Assembly (NCBI RefSeq): GCF_000002995.4
Contig: NW_025062477.1
Span: 6,420,649-6,484,648, forward strand
Length of the DNA stretch: 64,000 nucleotides
Direction of reading: 5' to 3'
Origin: Brugia malayi
Lineage: Eukaryota; Nematoda; Chromadorea; Rhabditida; Onchocercidae
The notes beneath the pieces are model-generated. The model was not told where the DNA came from. It saw only the letters and a list, made by a program, of their open reading frames with translations, and made no database searches. Both the position numbers and the translations under genes were made by a program. Shown piece after piece: positions 37,770 through 51,690 of this stretch. The number at the start of each line of letters is the position of its first letter. Position 1 is the stretch's first letter.

Positions 37770-40700
37770 AACACTTAGTAGATTTTAGAAATTGCATGAT
37801 CTGTATATTGTATTTGAGCCGGTTGGAAGAGTCGTGAATTGAACTGTGCAATTTTTTTTTTTTGTATTTTATATCTTTAGATTAATGTGATTCATGATTA
37901 ATTCAATTCATCAAAAACTGGTAAAGAACTTAAAATGATGAGAAAGAAACTTATACATGCCAAGGAATTTTGACTAATTGCTTTGATTTATATTTTGCTT
38001 CGCTAATGTGTGTTTCTAATTAATTTGCATTACTTCATATGCATTCGTTGCATTCAATGTTGTAAATGACTGTAAACGAAATTTGGCAGAATGAATAATA
38101 GGGTGTTGAGAAGATTAGTTTTCTGGAAGAATTTTTAGTAGGCAATGGTTTACAGACTTTCGACGAAGTTGTTAACTTTTTAACACGCTATCGATATCAA
38201 AAAACCCTAAGATGTTCACTGTTCAAATTTTTGATATGAAAGTTGCAAAATTCACACACTGAGCTTGAAAAGATTTCGAGAAGCCATTAATTTAAAATAA
38301 AAAAATTATGCTAAAACAAGATGAACAGTTTTGCAATCGTCATGAGGAGAGAGAAATATAATTGACTTGCAAATATCACACCATGGAGTTCCATTCATTT
38401 GCAATAATCAAACTATATCCGACTTTTGCGATGACTTTGTGGCTAGATTTCTAAAGATCTGAGCATCCGTCTCAATGAAAACTAAGTAATCAATCTTACG
38501 ATAACCATTTTGGATATTTCAATGTAAAGAACTGATAAGAAAAAGGCCTTTGTAAAGCCTTTCGTTTTGATCAATGAATTATGAAGTTTGAGAAAAAAGC
38601 TGTCTATTATTTTTTATCCATCTAGTTTGTTTTGCAAGAGAACATTTACATTTGAAAGCATATTTTTGCACTTGGAAATGCAATATTTCTGGAAAACATA
38701 TTTATCTTTGCTGTTTATAATTGTTTGAAATTTCATTTCTGTTCAACATACCTTACTCTTAACTCTTATCTCTTACACTCTCACCTATTCTCCCATTCCA
38801 TAACAATAACTGTGGCAATTGTTTCTATACTATGTGCTATTAATATTACAATTCATCAAAACATTCTCTTCATCATACTTCTCCACCTATCTTCTTCTTT
38901 ATTTTTATCCTTTTCCTTTATTAATTTTAAAGTATAACCACAATTGTTTCATTCTATTACTATTTTTTATCTTCCACTTATTTATTTGATTTTATCTCCT
39001 CAATTTTCATTTCAAAAAAAAGAAAAATGACAAAATAAATGAAAACCGTTTCAATTTTTCCTTTTTCTTGTATTAATTTTAAGTTTTGAACTTAAAATAT
39101 TTTCTTTTTTTTTAAAATAAAGCATATTTTCTTCTTCCTTTTTTGCTACAAGCAATCTTCTCGTAAAATGAACGTCAAATTTTATTTATGATGCTTGATA
39201 GAATATGCTTGGGGTGAAAAAATGCTCATTGAAATTCTAAAAATATTGCATCATGTAATGATATTAGTCAATTTTTATGATGACAGACATAGCTATTCTA
39301 ATATTATTATATTTGATTACTATAAGAGGATTGTAAATTTACTAACAATTTGTAAGTGAAATTATTATTTTGATAATTTTGACAAAGATTGAAATCATGC
39401 AAACACTATGCTGTTATCACTCAGTGAAAGATTTGACAAGAAATTTGGCGTATTTTAGTTTGTATTAAATAAAAAGTATGACATATTTATGTTTTTTTAT
39501 CAAATAAAAAGCTACTTTGCATTCGCATTAGCATTATTAATATCATTTGCATTCATTCATAGACTGATAAGAAGAAAGAAGCAAAGATAAACCTTATGAT
39601 AAGGAAAATTAATGAGATGAAAACTAATAATATATAATAAGAACCAAAAATTCATTTCTTAATTTGTTGCACTTTGCACATTTATTTATCTAACCTACAA
39701 ATATTAATTAATATTACATATTACAATCCTCATTTTCTTTCATTTTATTCCACTCAATTCGAAACAAAATCGTCTCATTTGGTAATTTCCATAACTGAGA
39801 TAAGTGCTCTATCAGTTATAAAAGGCATATCGAATATTCAGTGCACATATGTCTCCTCTTCCATTCGGGATGAATGCTTTCCAGTTTTCCTGAATTATGG
39901 CTTGAAGTGACAACTAATCATTTCTTCATTCCTCTCTTCTACCTTTTCTCATCCGCAACTTATCACAACAATAAATATTATGGAAGTCTTCTTGTTGACT
40001 GATTGATTTTATTTATTCTTACTTTTAACATTAATAGATATTGGATGAGTTGAAAAGTTAACTGCCATTAATTAAGTTGAAACTAGGTTTTGTAGGTGTT
40101 AGGGTTACGAAAAAGACAAAGTTTAAGTTAACCACCTGATTTAACTTTGTTATTATTCACATTCTTCGTTTTGGTAAAAACTCTTTCCGATCTTATCTTA
40201 CGTGATTAATAATTTTTATTATTTCAACAGTTAATTAATTACACAGTTCTTTAATTATGTGCATACTATCAAACTGTTACTTTTCTTTGATGGGTCGTTT
40301 TCATTATTTATTACCTTTTTTGGTATAACAGTCTCCTCGTTATCTCTGCTCAATCAATAATGTATTGGCTGGCTTCTTTGTAATAAATATCAAATTTTTC
40401 ATTTTGATTGCATCTATTAAATTTGATGGATTAATTTAAGTTTCTAAACACAAAATTATTTCAACTTAACTGATCTGTTTTATTCTTAATTTTATTTCAA
40501 TAATTACCTTAATAAGTATTAGTTAAGCATTTCATAAAAAAGATAATTGCAATACATGAACTATAATCACTACAACCACTGCACTAAAATGCAATCACAT
40601 TTATGATACATATCAGTTGTTTGCAACAAGAAAATGACCATATTATAACCATTTATAAAAAAAAAATAGTAAAAACTGTAATCACGATGATTACTATAAT

Positions 40701-43700
40701 AACTCGTAATAATAATTATAATACATATAATTTATTTAATGGTATGTTGCAACATTAATAAAATGAAGGAAAGTTAGATAAATAAATTTTGCAATAATTC
40801 AATATTTTTTTTTTGATTGAAATTTATCAAACCTGAAAAATAACCAATGAAATGTTTGCTTCATGCGTAATTTAATCGAAATACACTAGCAAAACCGGTT
40901 TTTGGCTATAGTGGGAAGCCATTACACATAGCACAACACAACCAACAAATATATTTTCGAAAATTTGAGTAACAAATAAAAAAGTTAGAAAATGAAAAGA
41001 AAAAACATTTAATTCTACCGATAGCAAGAAAGAAAGGAAAAAACGAAACATTTTGAAATTATTGGTAATCTTAACTAAATTCAAAAGTTTGATTTTCGGA
41101 TTATTGAAGCTTATTCATCACTTCATCGTTTTCATGTTGCCAAATTAAATTTGAAACTTTAATTTTGAATTTTAATCTAGATTTAAGTAATACTTTTCGC
41201 TTTAATTCATTTTGTTGTTTATTTCAAAATTTCGAAAAATATGCGCTTGACATTTTTTGAAAATATGATTTGTTTAAGAAATTAGTGACAGAAATAAAGT
41301 ATAATTGTTCTTTAAGTACGCTTACTCATTCATTATCCTTAGAGCATTTTGAAATGCATAAAGTTCAGTGATAGTTTATTTTGATATTTAAATATTGACA
41401 ATAGTTTAATTAAATACTTCCCTCCATTCCGATTCCATTTAATTTCACACATATTTCTCCTATTTCCCTCTCATCAACACTCACACTATTTTCCTATTTT
41501 GTGTTTCCATTTGATCGATGCCTCCATTTCAGTGTTTGCAATAAATAAAACTGTAAAAATTGCTTGATTGAAAGGACACATGACAGATGCATTTGCTATG
41601 AGTACATTTTTGATTTTACTTTATGCTACTCTAATCTTGGACCTATGCTCACTTCACTTCATTTTGTTTTCTTTTTCTTAATTCAATTCAGTAGCAATAC
41701 GATGAGCGCTTCCGGTCTTATAAAAATGCAATTGATTATTTCAGCCTTTTAATTCTAAGTTAATTTTATTAATTTAACATTTTTGAAGTCAAATATTCTG
41801 GAGGTATTATTATATCCACATGCACACATGGTATCTTCAGAATTTTAAAAGCAGAATGTAATATGAAATCATTTTTTGGCTTTGTTTAATCTTTTAAGAA
41901 AATTATTGAAGTGTAAAAGATTTGCATGCGAATTACTTTGATAATATTCTTATGCTCTAATTACTCACAAACTTCAATCACTTATCTTCAAGTGGTACTT
42001 TTCTCCTCATCATGTCTGTTTCCATTAAATTTCTAATTTACAAAAATGAAGAACTGAATAGATCTGTTAAATGTTTAAATGAATCGTATATAATGCTATT
42101 GTGAGTGAGTTATTCTGGCTAATAATATAAGTGCAAGATTTTTAAGCTTAACAGTAAGTATAGTAGTTGTCGTGAAAAATTCCACGAATTTTTCAATCGT
42201 CTATTTTAAAGTGTTACTATTAATGAACTTTAGTAAAATGCTATCATATTTCATTGGTTTAAATTTTCATTCATTGAAATTTTTGATTTAAAAAAGCTTA
42301 TCAATTCGTTAATTGGCATATTTTTTATGCTCTTATTGTGCTATGATTTCCAGTTTTGCTGAGAATTTCATTATTCTATTTTATTTCCATTTTGAACAAA
42401 ATGATTTTTCAATTGATATAAAATGAAAAAATAAAATCATTAGGCTGATTATGAGAAATGTGTTTAAAAATGCTTGTCTTGATTGTTGGGCACAAAATAA
42501 GCAATATTGAAGTGGTCTAGGAAAATATAGTCATAATAAGGAAAAAATAATAGATGAAGGCTAGCAAAATTGAATTCTACTTCGATAGCTTTCTTTAAAT
42601 TTCTATGGAAACGAATTTTTCAAAAATTATGAAACAGAAAAAAAAGAAGAAAAAAGTAAGTTTACCTTTGAAGTAAAGCACTTTGTGATATCATTCAACA
42701 ATCTTCGTTACTGCTGCTATTACTACTTTTTTATATTTTTTCATTAAAATTTGCTTCTTTTTCATTCTTTCTACATTGAAATAGGGAATTTCAAGTAAGC
42801 TAATTACATATTCTCTTTTGTTAGAAAGCTTATTGATGTTAGCAAAAAGAGGAAAGTATTTTGTAGCATGCAAATTTACTTGCTATTTGCTGCATTTTTA
42901 TATCATTCATTCCTTTTCTTATCATTTCTGCTAGAACGAATTTTATAGCATATTTAATCTAAATGAACTAATCACTGTGACAAATACGCCACTGTTTCAA
43001 CTTTTCTTACAGTTTGTAATTGAATTATTGCTTGGTTAATAATTGTTTTATTAAGTTATTAATTATTTAAAGATTTATTCATTATCTTATCGAATTAGAA
43101 GGAATTCCATAAGTTTGAAACATTTAATTGTGGATGTTAAAGCATTGAAATGTATCGTGGAATTATTGCTAAAATAATATTTCGACAATTTTCAAATTAA
43201 TTTTGAAATCCACATTTTAGTATGATTAATTGTTAATTTCATTGTAGCAATTTTTACCTAAATTCAAACCATAAATGTAGAAAAATAACATTTTGTTTTT
43301 TCCATGAAGAAATCCGGAAAAAATGAACAAACGGATACAGAACGGAATAGATAGATATTTGAGAGAAAACATAAATAGCATTGCTAATAACATAATTCCT
43401 GCTTCCAACATTTGTTGCAGTAAAATGAAACTTGTCGCCAATACAAGAATGATATTCCAACAATAAAAGGTCAATTTCTTTATATTTGAGGTTTTTCATT
43501 CCTTAAAAAAGAAAAATTAAAAAATTTTTCGTCTAAAATTATAGTTTTGCTATGAAATATTACTAAGTGAATATATACGTATAACATTCAATATGACTTT
43601 TTCATTTTTCTTTTTCAAGAATAATAAAAATTTTTCATCCAACTTTTTTAATCCAATTTCGATGCCTTTTTTCGAATGAATAGAATTTATTCCGATGCTT

Positions 43701-46700
43701 ATTGTATTTTAAATACTTTTTTTTTTATTCTGAATACAATGAAAATGCATGTGTATGAAAATTTAATCCTTTTTTGGAGAAAAAAAGAAAATTTAATCTT
43801 TTAAGTCTACATCCATTTTATTTGAGTGATTCTGCATATTTTAAAGTAATTTTGTTTTATTCCATTCAATTTTTTTGCTAAGGATTTATAATTTTACTTT
43901 AAAGTCAGTTAAAAATTTCCAATTTTGATATTTCAGTTTACGATTATTTCATTTTATGTCAGAAATTGGAAAAACAAATAAATGATAAATAACTTAAAAT
44001 TTAATTTCTTTTTTTAGCCTTTTAATTGTCAAAGCAATTTTGAGATTAATATTTGCTCTCATCTGTTTACTTAGAAATTTTCTCACTCGAAATTAACCAA
44101 AACATTTAACTATTGAGATTGGTATGCATCTTTTAAGAGATCACAAATGTCATTTTAAATTGTTTGCATTTTTACTTTTTCCCTAATTACCTTTCCCTAA
44201 TAATTTCTATTCTTTTCTACAATAAAGTATCTGTCAATTATTTTGTAGGAAGTATACATGTAATTACATAAATATGAGTAATGTTTGTGAGAATTTTAAT
44301 CTATGTAAAACTTTTTTAATTCAAATATAAATTAATTTCGGTAATAAATTTTAAACATTTCATTTTTGTTTATGAAAAGATTAAACTATGAATATTATTA
44401 AATTAACAGTTTTTGTTGAAAAAAAAGGCAAATTTTTTTCAACCAAATTGCTTTATTTCAATAGATTAAAAAGTACCAAAGTGTATTTTAATCACATAAA
44501 TATTTACTGCTTGTATTAGTATGTTTTGTCTTTGTTTTTATTGTTTATTCTTTAGCATTAATTAAATTTTTTTTCATTTTATTATTTAATGATGAAATCT
44601 TTCTTTTTATGTTATTACTCGTTCATTTTACCTTTAGCATTTAAAAGAGAGCCAATTGTTGTTGTAAGTAATTAGCCAACAAATTCAAAAAGGATTTTTC
44701 GTTTGCTAATTGATTCAAAATTTCTGTTTATTTCAATATTTAGATATTATTTTTGTGCATTAAACTTCTTCAAAACTTGTTTAATTTCTCTTCTCTCATT
44801 CACTTCCAACCATTTCCATCCATTTATTTCTGGGAAAGTTGGCGCTTGTCATGTATGTCGCATGCGTTGACTGATTTCATTGTTGACTGATTGAAAATTA
44901 TGGTAGATGGAAATATAATTCTTTTTTTTAAATCATCAAAGCTTATCACTCATTATGTTTTAATCCTTCCTATTTTGTCAAGCAAATATTAAAAAAATAA
45001 AAAAAAAGAAAAATTATCCAAAGTTTTTATGTTTTTTTTTTTTTTTTTTTGCTTTTATTGTAAGCTAATCGACATACTATTAAATCAACATACTATTTTT
45101 TTTTTGTTTATCATTTTAAAATGATTTAATATTTCAAGATACCTTTGACAATTATGCACTATTCCCGAGATATTCACTTAAATAATCCCGCGATTAACCA
45201 CTGCGCCAAATATATAACAGAGAATTTTCATTTTCTAATTACCCTTTTAGATCAAATTTAATGGTTGTATGTTGAGAAAGTGCTAAAATAGTAATGAATG
45301 AAGGAAAGAGTCAGTGGATTTAAGCGCTTCGGAAATTTCTCACATCGCTTTACTTACTTACTTAGAACTTTTCCTCTGGGAATATTATCAAAAGTCCTGA
45401 AACTTGCATTTTCTCTCTCAATAAACTTTGGAAACCGTAGGAAATACTTTCATTCAACCAATATTATAAATTATTTTTCCTAAAAGACCGATTTCTTCCA
45501 TTTACGAATCATTTTGCTTATTTTTAACAAATTGTAGTAGTACTTATCCATCTGTCACTCATCATTCTTTCTCTCTTTCCTTCCCTCTTTCTTTCTGTCC
45601 CTTTCTCTTCCATCAAATAATATCCTTTCTTCTTCATTATTTCTTTTATTCTTTCCTTTTCATTTTTTAGAAATACTAAATTTTTATAATTAGATTTATC
45701 AGTTTAGTCTTATAATTTGATTCATATAAAAGAGGAAACTGTTTTTTAAAAAACAAAAAATGACAAAATAGAAAAAATAGTCAATTTTTGAACTATGTTT
45801 CCACTTTCTTATTTCTATGAATTCAAACCAGCAAAAATTACTGGAATCATCCAGAAGTTAAGCAAGACGTGCAGCGTGAAGTGCAGCGTGAAATGCAAAA
45901 TAAGTGTGTCATTGCACGAACTTTTGAAATGAAATTTTCAATGGCAATTATCAAATTACTTTGTTTAGTCAAAACGTTAATATCAAAATTGTTTTCGATT
46001 ATTTTTCTTTTTTAATTTCGAGATTTAGTCAAATTTAATTAAATTTAATATTACCGTTTCAAAATGATTTCTCGAATCAGTCTTAACATCTTCCTCCAGT
46101 TGGCAATAAGATCAAATTTATTAGATTTCAAATTTTTGTCAATTTTTCGATTACTGTAATTTTAAACAAAAATTACCCTCTTTTCCTTTTCCATGCAAAT
46201 ATATTTCATTTATTCATAGTTCAAATGTTCTATTGAGCATTTGCCAGTCTTAATTAGACCATATTGATCATTCTTTATCTGTTCTTCTTATGTCCAATTG
46301 CATTAAGCAATTTTGAAACTATTCCTTTAAATTATAACTTAAATTTGAACTCAATACAATGCTTTTTTATTTAGCAATATTTGATATCAAATGAAATGAT
46401 TAAAGGTTTTTTATTTCAAAAATGACTTCACAAATCTGATTTCAGTTTAATGTGTCTCGACTCACAAATAAAATTAAGCAAAGTAATAGAAGAAATAAAA
46501 TTCAACTAAACGAAAATTAGAATAATATTCTACAAATTATTGTCTAAATAATTAAACTATTAAATAAATAAATAAACCAAAAAAGAAAGAAAGTAAATAT
46601 AACTTAGAAATATTATAGAAACTGTTATATGGAGTAAAATGCAAATTTTTGTGCTTTTTTCGGATTAAACACAAATGCAAGTCATATATATCTCTCCTGT

Positions 46701-49700
46701 TAACACATTTCAAGAAGTTAAGCACTATTTATAGAATTTATTCATCAGTTAAAAGTAAAATACTAAGCATTAGCCGCTATGTACTAGATGCTAGCTGCCA
46801 GTCGATAGACAGTTGTTTTTGCTAATTCTTACTTTCTGGCAGTAATGGCATGAATACCAAAATGTTTATTATCCATAAATTATTTCCGATCCTAAAATCA
46901 AATTTAATTATTTCATTTTTCCAAGTGTTCTTTTTTTATTTTAATAATTCAACAATTTTATAACTTTAAATAAGAAAATATTGAAATGTTATATCTCAAA
47001 CTTTTTTTTTTCAAATGCAATTCAAGTTTTTTCTTTTTTTTTTAAAATCGTATTCTTTCGAAAAAGAAAAAAAAAGAGGAACACTAACTGGTTAGTTAGA
47101 TATATGGGACCGGAAGAATTGATTCTATTCTCCCGGGGGGAAGCGACGAATATTGCCATCTGTTACTCAAGAACAAAAGTTCACTATTAGTATATGTTTT
47201 CCCTGCATTCAAAATACTTCCAATATTTTTTCCTTCTTTTTGGGGAAAATGTAAACAGTACAAATGAATTATGCATATGCATATAAACTTATATCTATGA
47301 TATATTTTTGAAATTTAAAATATGATTTAGTGGACATTTAATTTGATTAAATAAAATGTACTGAAATGTGATAAAACTTAAAATGCTATGTCTGGAAATG
47401 AGAATTTTTCAGCATAAAATAATTAATTATCATTAAACAACTAATCTACATTGTAATTAATAGGTAGTACTGCTAATTTGTTAGCAACTGTTTATCATTT
47501 TATCGTTTTATTAAAGATAGGTTTAACATATTAATTCATTATTGATTTTTTTGGTTGCTTTTCAGCTTAAACTTGTTAAAATGAATTCAAATCAGTTTTT
47601 TTTTTTTTTTTTTTTTTTACTGTCTTATCTAATTAAAATGAACTGGACCATCTGATTGCAATGTACGGATATTTAGCTTTTTATTGATTGTCCACTTTTT
47701 TAAAATACTTTTCAATAAAAATTTTTTGTTGTTTCTTTTTGTTTTCTTCAAAATCTAAAATAAAAAAGTTGAAATCTTCAATAAAATAGCATTAATGAAT
47801 TAACTCATCATTGTTTCGTCAAAGAAAACATTCAGTCTCACTTAACTAAGTGATATTTTAGAAACCTATTAGAATGGATGAGAAAAATAATAACTAAATA
47901 ACCATATGATCAATATTTAACTAAATTTTTGATATTACATATTACTAACAGGAAATATCAGAATATCCTTTTTTTTGAATTTTATTATAAGAAATGAATA
48001 TTTTATGCCTTATTCACAATAATTTTACAAACGTGCGAAGCAGTATTTTTCCGAGTTGTTTTTTCATACTAATTAATTAATTAATTGTTTTTTTTTTCTC
48101 AGCTAAAATATATATACTTATTTATCAATTCGTTATATCAAAATATTCCAATTATCTCATTAGTTAAATATTTACATATGCATATTGTTTATCCTATAAA
48201 ATGATTATTATCTTATGGAAATTTATCTTTTGATTAAGGTGTATTTCACCTGAAATATTTTACCCTTCTCAATTTTTATTTTACCCTTTCATTCCTTCGT
48301 TTTTTCCCTTATTTTTTATTGCTTGAAAATATTCACATTTGGTAAACATCTTTACTCTCAATTGTTTTGCTTGGATGACTGATAAAAACGTGTTTGTTTA
48401 GGTGTGGAACAAAAAAAGAGACCCGAGAATAGGAGAATTGGGTTTTGTCCTTGTCCCCGACAAACAGGCCATAGGTGATTTTTGCTCATCAATTTGAGTA
48501 AGTGCATGTTTATCATTGTTGTCATGTGAACAATAGGCGGTTTAAAAAAATAGAAATTTAAGAAAGAAAAAAAAAAGGTTTGTCCCATAAGAATTCATGC
48601 AGTTCTGTTCTGTTCAAAATTAATCTTTGCCTTCCTTTTTTTTTTCTTTTAATATTCAATTTTTATAAAAGAAATGAAAATTTTAATATTCGAATGCCAT
48701 TAAAATTGAGATCAGTTAATGAAATTCATCAGGATACCGAAATTAATTTTTGTTGCTTTCTTTTGAATCAATTCGATACAATCGGTTTATTCTTGAAGTT
48801 TATATTCATACCGACTAAAATATTCAAATTAAATAATATTATAAGGTAAATGTTTGAAGTGTCAATTGATTTTTACTCAAATAAATTGAATTCTTCGTCA
48901 AGAATGGTTCTAAACTCTGACAAAGTTATCACCGCTCTACCTCATAATCCATTCCACTGATAATAGAAATCAAAGTAACTTGCTTTAATGATTTAACGAT
49001 AATAAGTTTTTTTTTTTGATTTACTGCACATCTTCCAAACATTTTAATAACATAATTATGATATTTCAAAATTTTATTAAGAGATTAATATCAAAATATT
49101 GATATATTATTTAACTATTTATATTAATTTTATCAAACTACTGATATACATTCATATATCATAAAATATTGATATATCAGATTTTGTAGCTTTCTCAAGT
49201 AAATTGTATTGAAATGGCAAATCACAGATTTGAAAACTTATCTTTATCTTTAATCATTTCCTACTTGTTGTTCAAATTATTGAGCTCTTTCTTTTTTAAT
49301 TTTTAATTTGTCTTCCATTTTTTTTTTTTTTTTTCATTAAAAAAAGAAGTAACTTCGCTGATGCAGTCCTTTAATAATTATCACTGCGTCAATTTATGCA
49401 CCTTTAAGCAAACTTTAGGCTTTCTGTTTTCTCAAAAGTTCGTTTTTTTTATTTTTTCAAAAACTTTCTTTTATTTAATATTTAATAGCTCATAATGCAT
49501 GATAAATTATTATTCACTGTTCGTAGTCTGACAAATTTTATTTCATTTAACAATTAAAACAAAAATATAACTTAAAACATCCTTATACTTAAGACTATTA
49601 TGAACACACAAAACGAGTATTTTCACTTATAAATTGGAATTTTATTTAAAATGAATCATTGCAATCAATTTCCGAGAGCATTGCAATTTAATACGTCTTG

Positions 49701-51690
49701 TTAAACATCTGCACTTTCTCCTCTTTCAATCAAAATTAAGTAAATAGAGTTAATTTTAATTTGAAATTTAAAAATCTATTTCATCACTCCACATTTTTAT
49801 ATATGAAAAAACAAAAACAAAAAACAAAAAACAAAAATGAAAAAAAAATTGTATCTTTCCGGAAGCGATACGCTTTCGTATACTTACGTAGATGTTATAT
49901 CTGTTCTCATTTTCATCATTCATCTTCATTATCGACATTTTTTCGTTTATTTACTTTTAACGGTCAAAGATCATCGGTCTCGCTCATAGATCTCAGTAAA
50001 CAAAATTTCTGATCAATTATCTGAAATAATAACTTCTCATCTAACTCATTTCCTGAAAATATTATTTTTAAATCTTTTGAAATTTTTCCAGAAATTAATT
50101 TGGTTTTTTGTGTCGTTTTGTTTGTTTTTTATTTTATTTTATTTTTGAAATTATCATTTTAGGAATTCATTTCATTATGGAAAAAAAAACGTAAGAATTA
50201 AAATCATTTTTATGCATTCCATCGAATAATAATAATATATTTTAATGTGACACACATATATTTCTTTCCACTTTTCTTATTCTTATCTTTCATTTCTTTT
50301 TCTTTTCTTTTCTTTTCCTTTCTTTTTTTTTGAATGAATAATTCCTTCAAGTTTGCATCTTTCTGCATTAGTTGCGCAAAATTTCTCACAATGTTTGTTA
50401 TTTTCAATATTTGAAGTTTTCATTAATTACAAATTTTTTTAAATGGCAAAAAAAATGGCATAAAATAATAATTTTTTTTTTTTTTTTTGCATCGGTTTGA
50501 ATGATTCTTTCGAATTATTTATTTTTTATTAATTTAATTAAAAAATGTTTTCAGATAACAGATAATATGCATAAATTATTCTCCCATTCTCAATCCTTGT
50601 TGAAGTGACAATGTTCAATTTAAGAAATAGCTGAATATAGCTGAATTTTAGAAATTTTAAAAAAGGTAAGAAGAATTGACTTATTAATAGTGATGGTAGA
50701 GCCGTAGACTTAACTTGAAAAATGTATTTTTGTAAAAATAATTGGTTATAAAATGGCATTTTGCTTCTTATCATATCATTATTATCATACCACTTACAGA
50801 TATTGTTTGTAATACAATTACTGTGTTAGAGAAGTTGAAAAAAAATTTTTTTTTCAAAAAAAATTTTGATTTGCTAAAAAAATGAACAAAGTTTTTATTT
50901 GATGAAATGAATGAATGAACTGATTCATTCCTTTCCTTTTCCGTTTTTTTACTTTTCTATTAATATTGACGAGTATGTTTTTTTCTTCTCTTTTTTTAAT
51001 GAATATGAAAATACTTATTCTTTTATATTCTGATTCAACCATTTCTTCAGTGTTTTTTTTTTTTTCTTCTTTTCATTTTGAAAAGGAAAAAGATACTCTC
51101 GCAATGATATCATAACGTCCTTTTTAATATATTCAGTTATTAGCAAAAGAAATTTTTTGTTCATCCTGAAATTCATATATGTTTCACAAGCCATTGCGAA
51201 TGATCAAATAATCAAAAGGTCATATTGTAGTCATTTATGATCTGACTTATAACTCTTTTTAAACAATAATAATTCATTCCTTTAATTCGAATTTTCATTT
51301 TTAACGTCAAAACAAAAAGAAAAAAGAAATGCGCATATGGTAAGGATAACTCACTTTACTTATGTGGAGGTCACGTTTAATTCACCTTTTTCTTATTCTA
51401 TATCTTATTTCCCTAGTAACCCTGCCCCATTTATACTTTTAAATCTTTTTAAACGGTATATTTTCGTTAATATACTATATAAAGTATACTTTTATTAATT
51501 TATGAAAAACTCTCCTTAATTTCAGAAAATTTCGTTTTTGTTTATCATCTTTTCGGTGTAAATGATGGGAGAAATTTTGTTAAATTGAAGAATTGGAATT
51601 TTTCTCTTTCCAAAACTTTTGCTATAATTATTTGCTGAGAATTTCTGGACATAATATTATTCTTATTATCTTACCCATCGAGCTTTCCTA
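37770..51690. other. Gene-poor intergenic region of about 14 kb
   Basis: AT-rich, with many poly-T runs (for example about 45032, 47598, 49319 and 50470), a polypyrimidine stretch at 45565-45660 and scattered TTAA runs. Several 60-90-residue frames exist on both strands, but most are Phe/Lys/Asn/Ile-rich with no homology and no paired splice sites. Short patches of higher GC occur at about 38340-38480, 47095-47170 and 48395-48480. The patch at 45821-46015 is open for 64 codons without an early ATG. I see no gene I can defend. Confidence 0.55.
45565..45660. repeat. Polypyrimidine tract
   Basis: About 95 nt, almost entirely C/T, with TTTC/TTCC units. Low-complexity intergenic sequence. Confidence 0.8.

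Noticed and set aside
38070..38530. Patch that looked like a decayed transposase
   Set aside because: Stops interrupt all frames and no terminal inverted repeats or recognisable motif could be identified.
39674..39910. 78-residue plus frame, with a short minus frame after an acceptor-like site in the same place
   Set aside because: Neither strand has a partner exon or homology. The composition in the first half is typical of random AT-rich DNA.
48358..48588. 76-residue minus frame with a less AT-rich middle
   Set aside because: No homology, no splice context and a poly-Phe start; not enough to call a gene.
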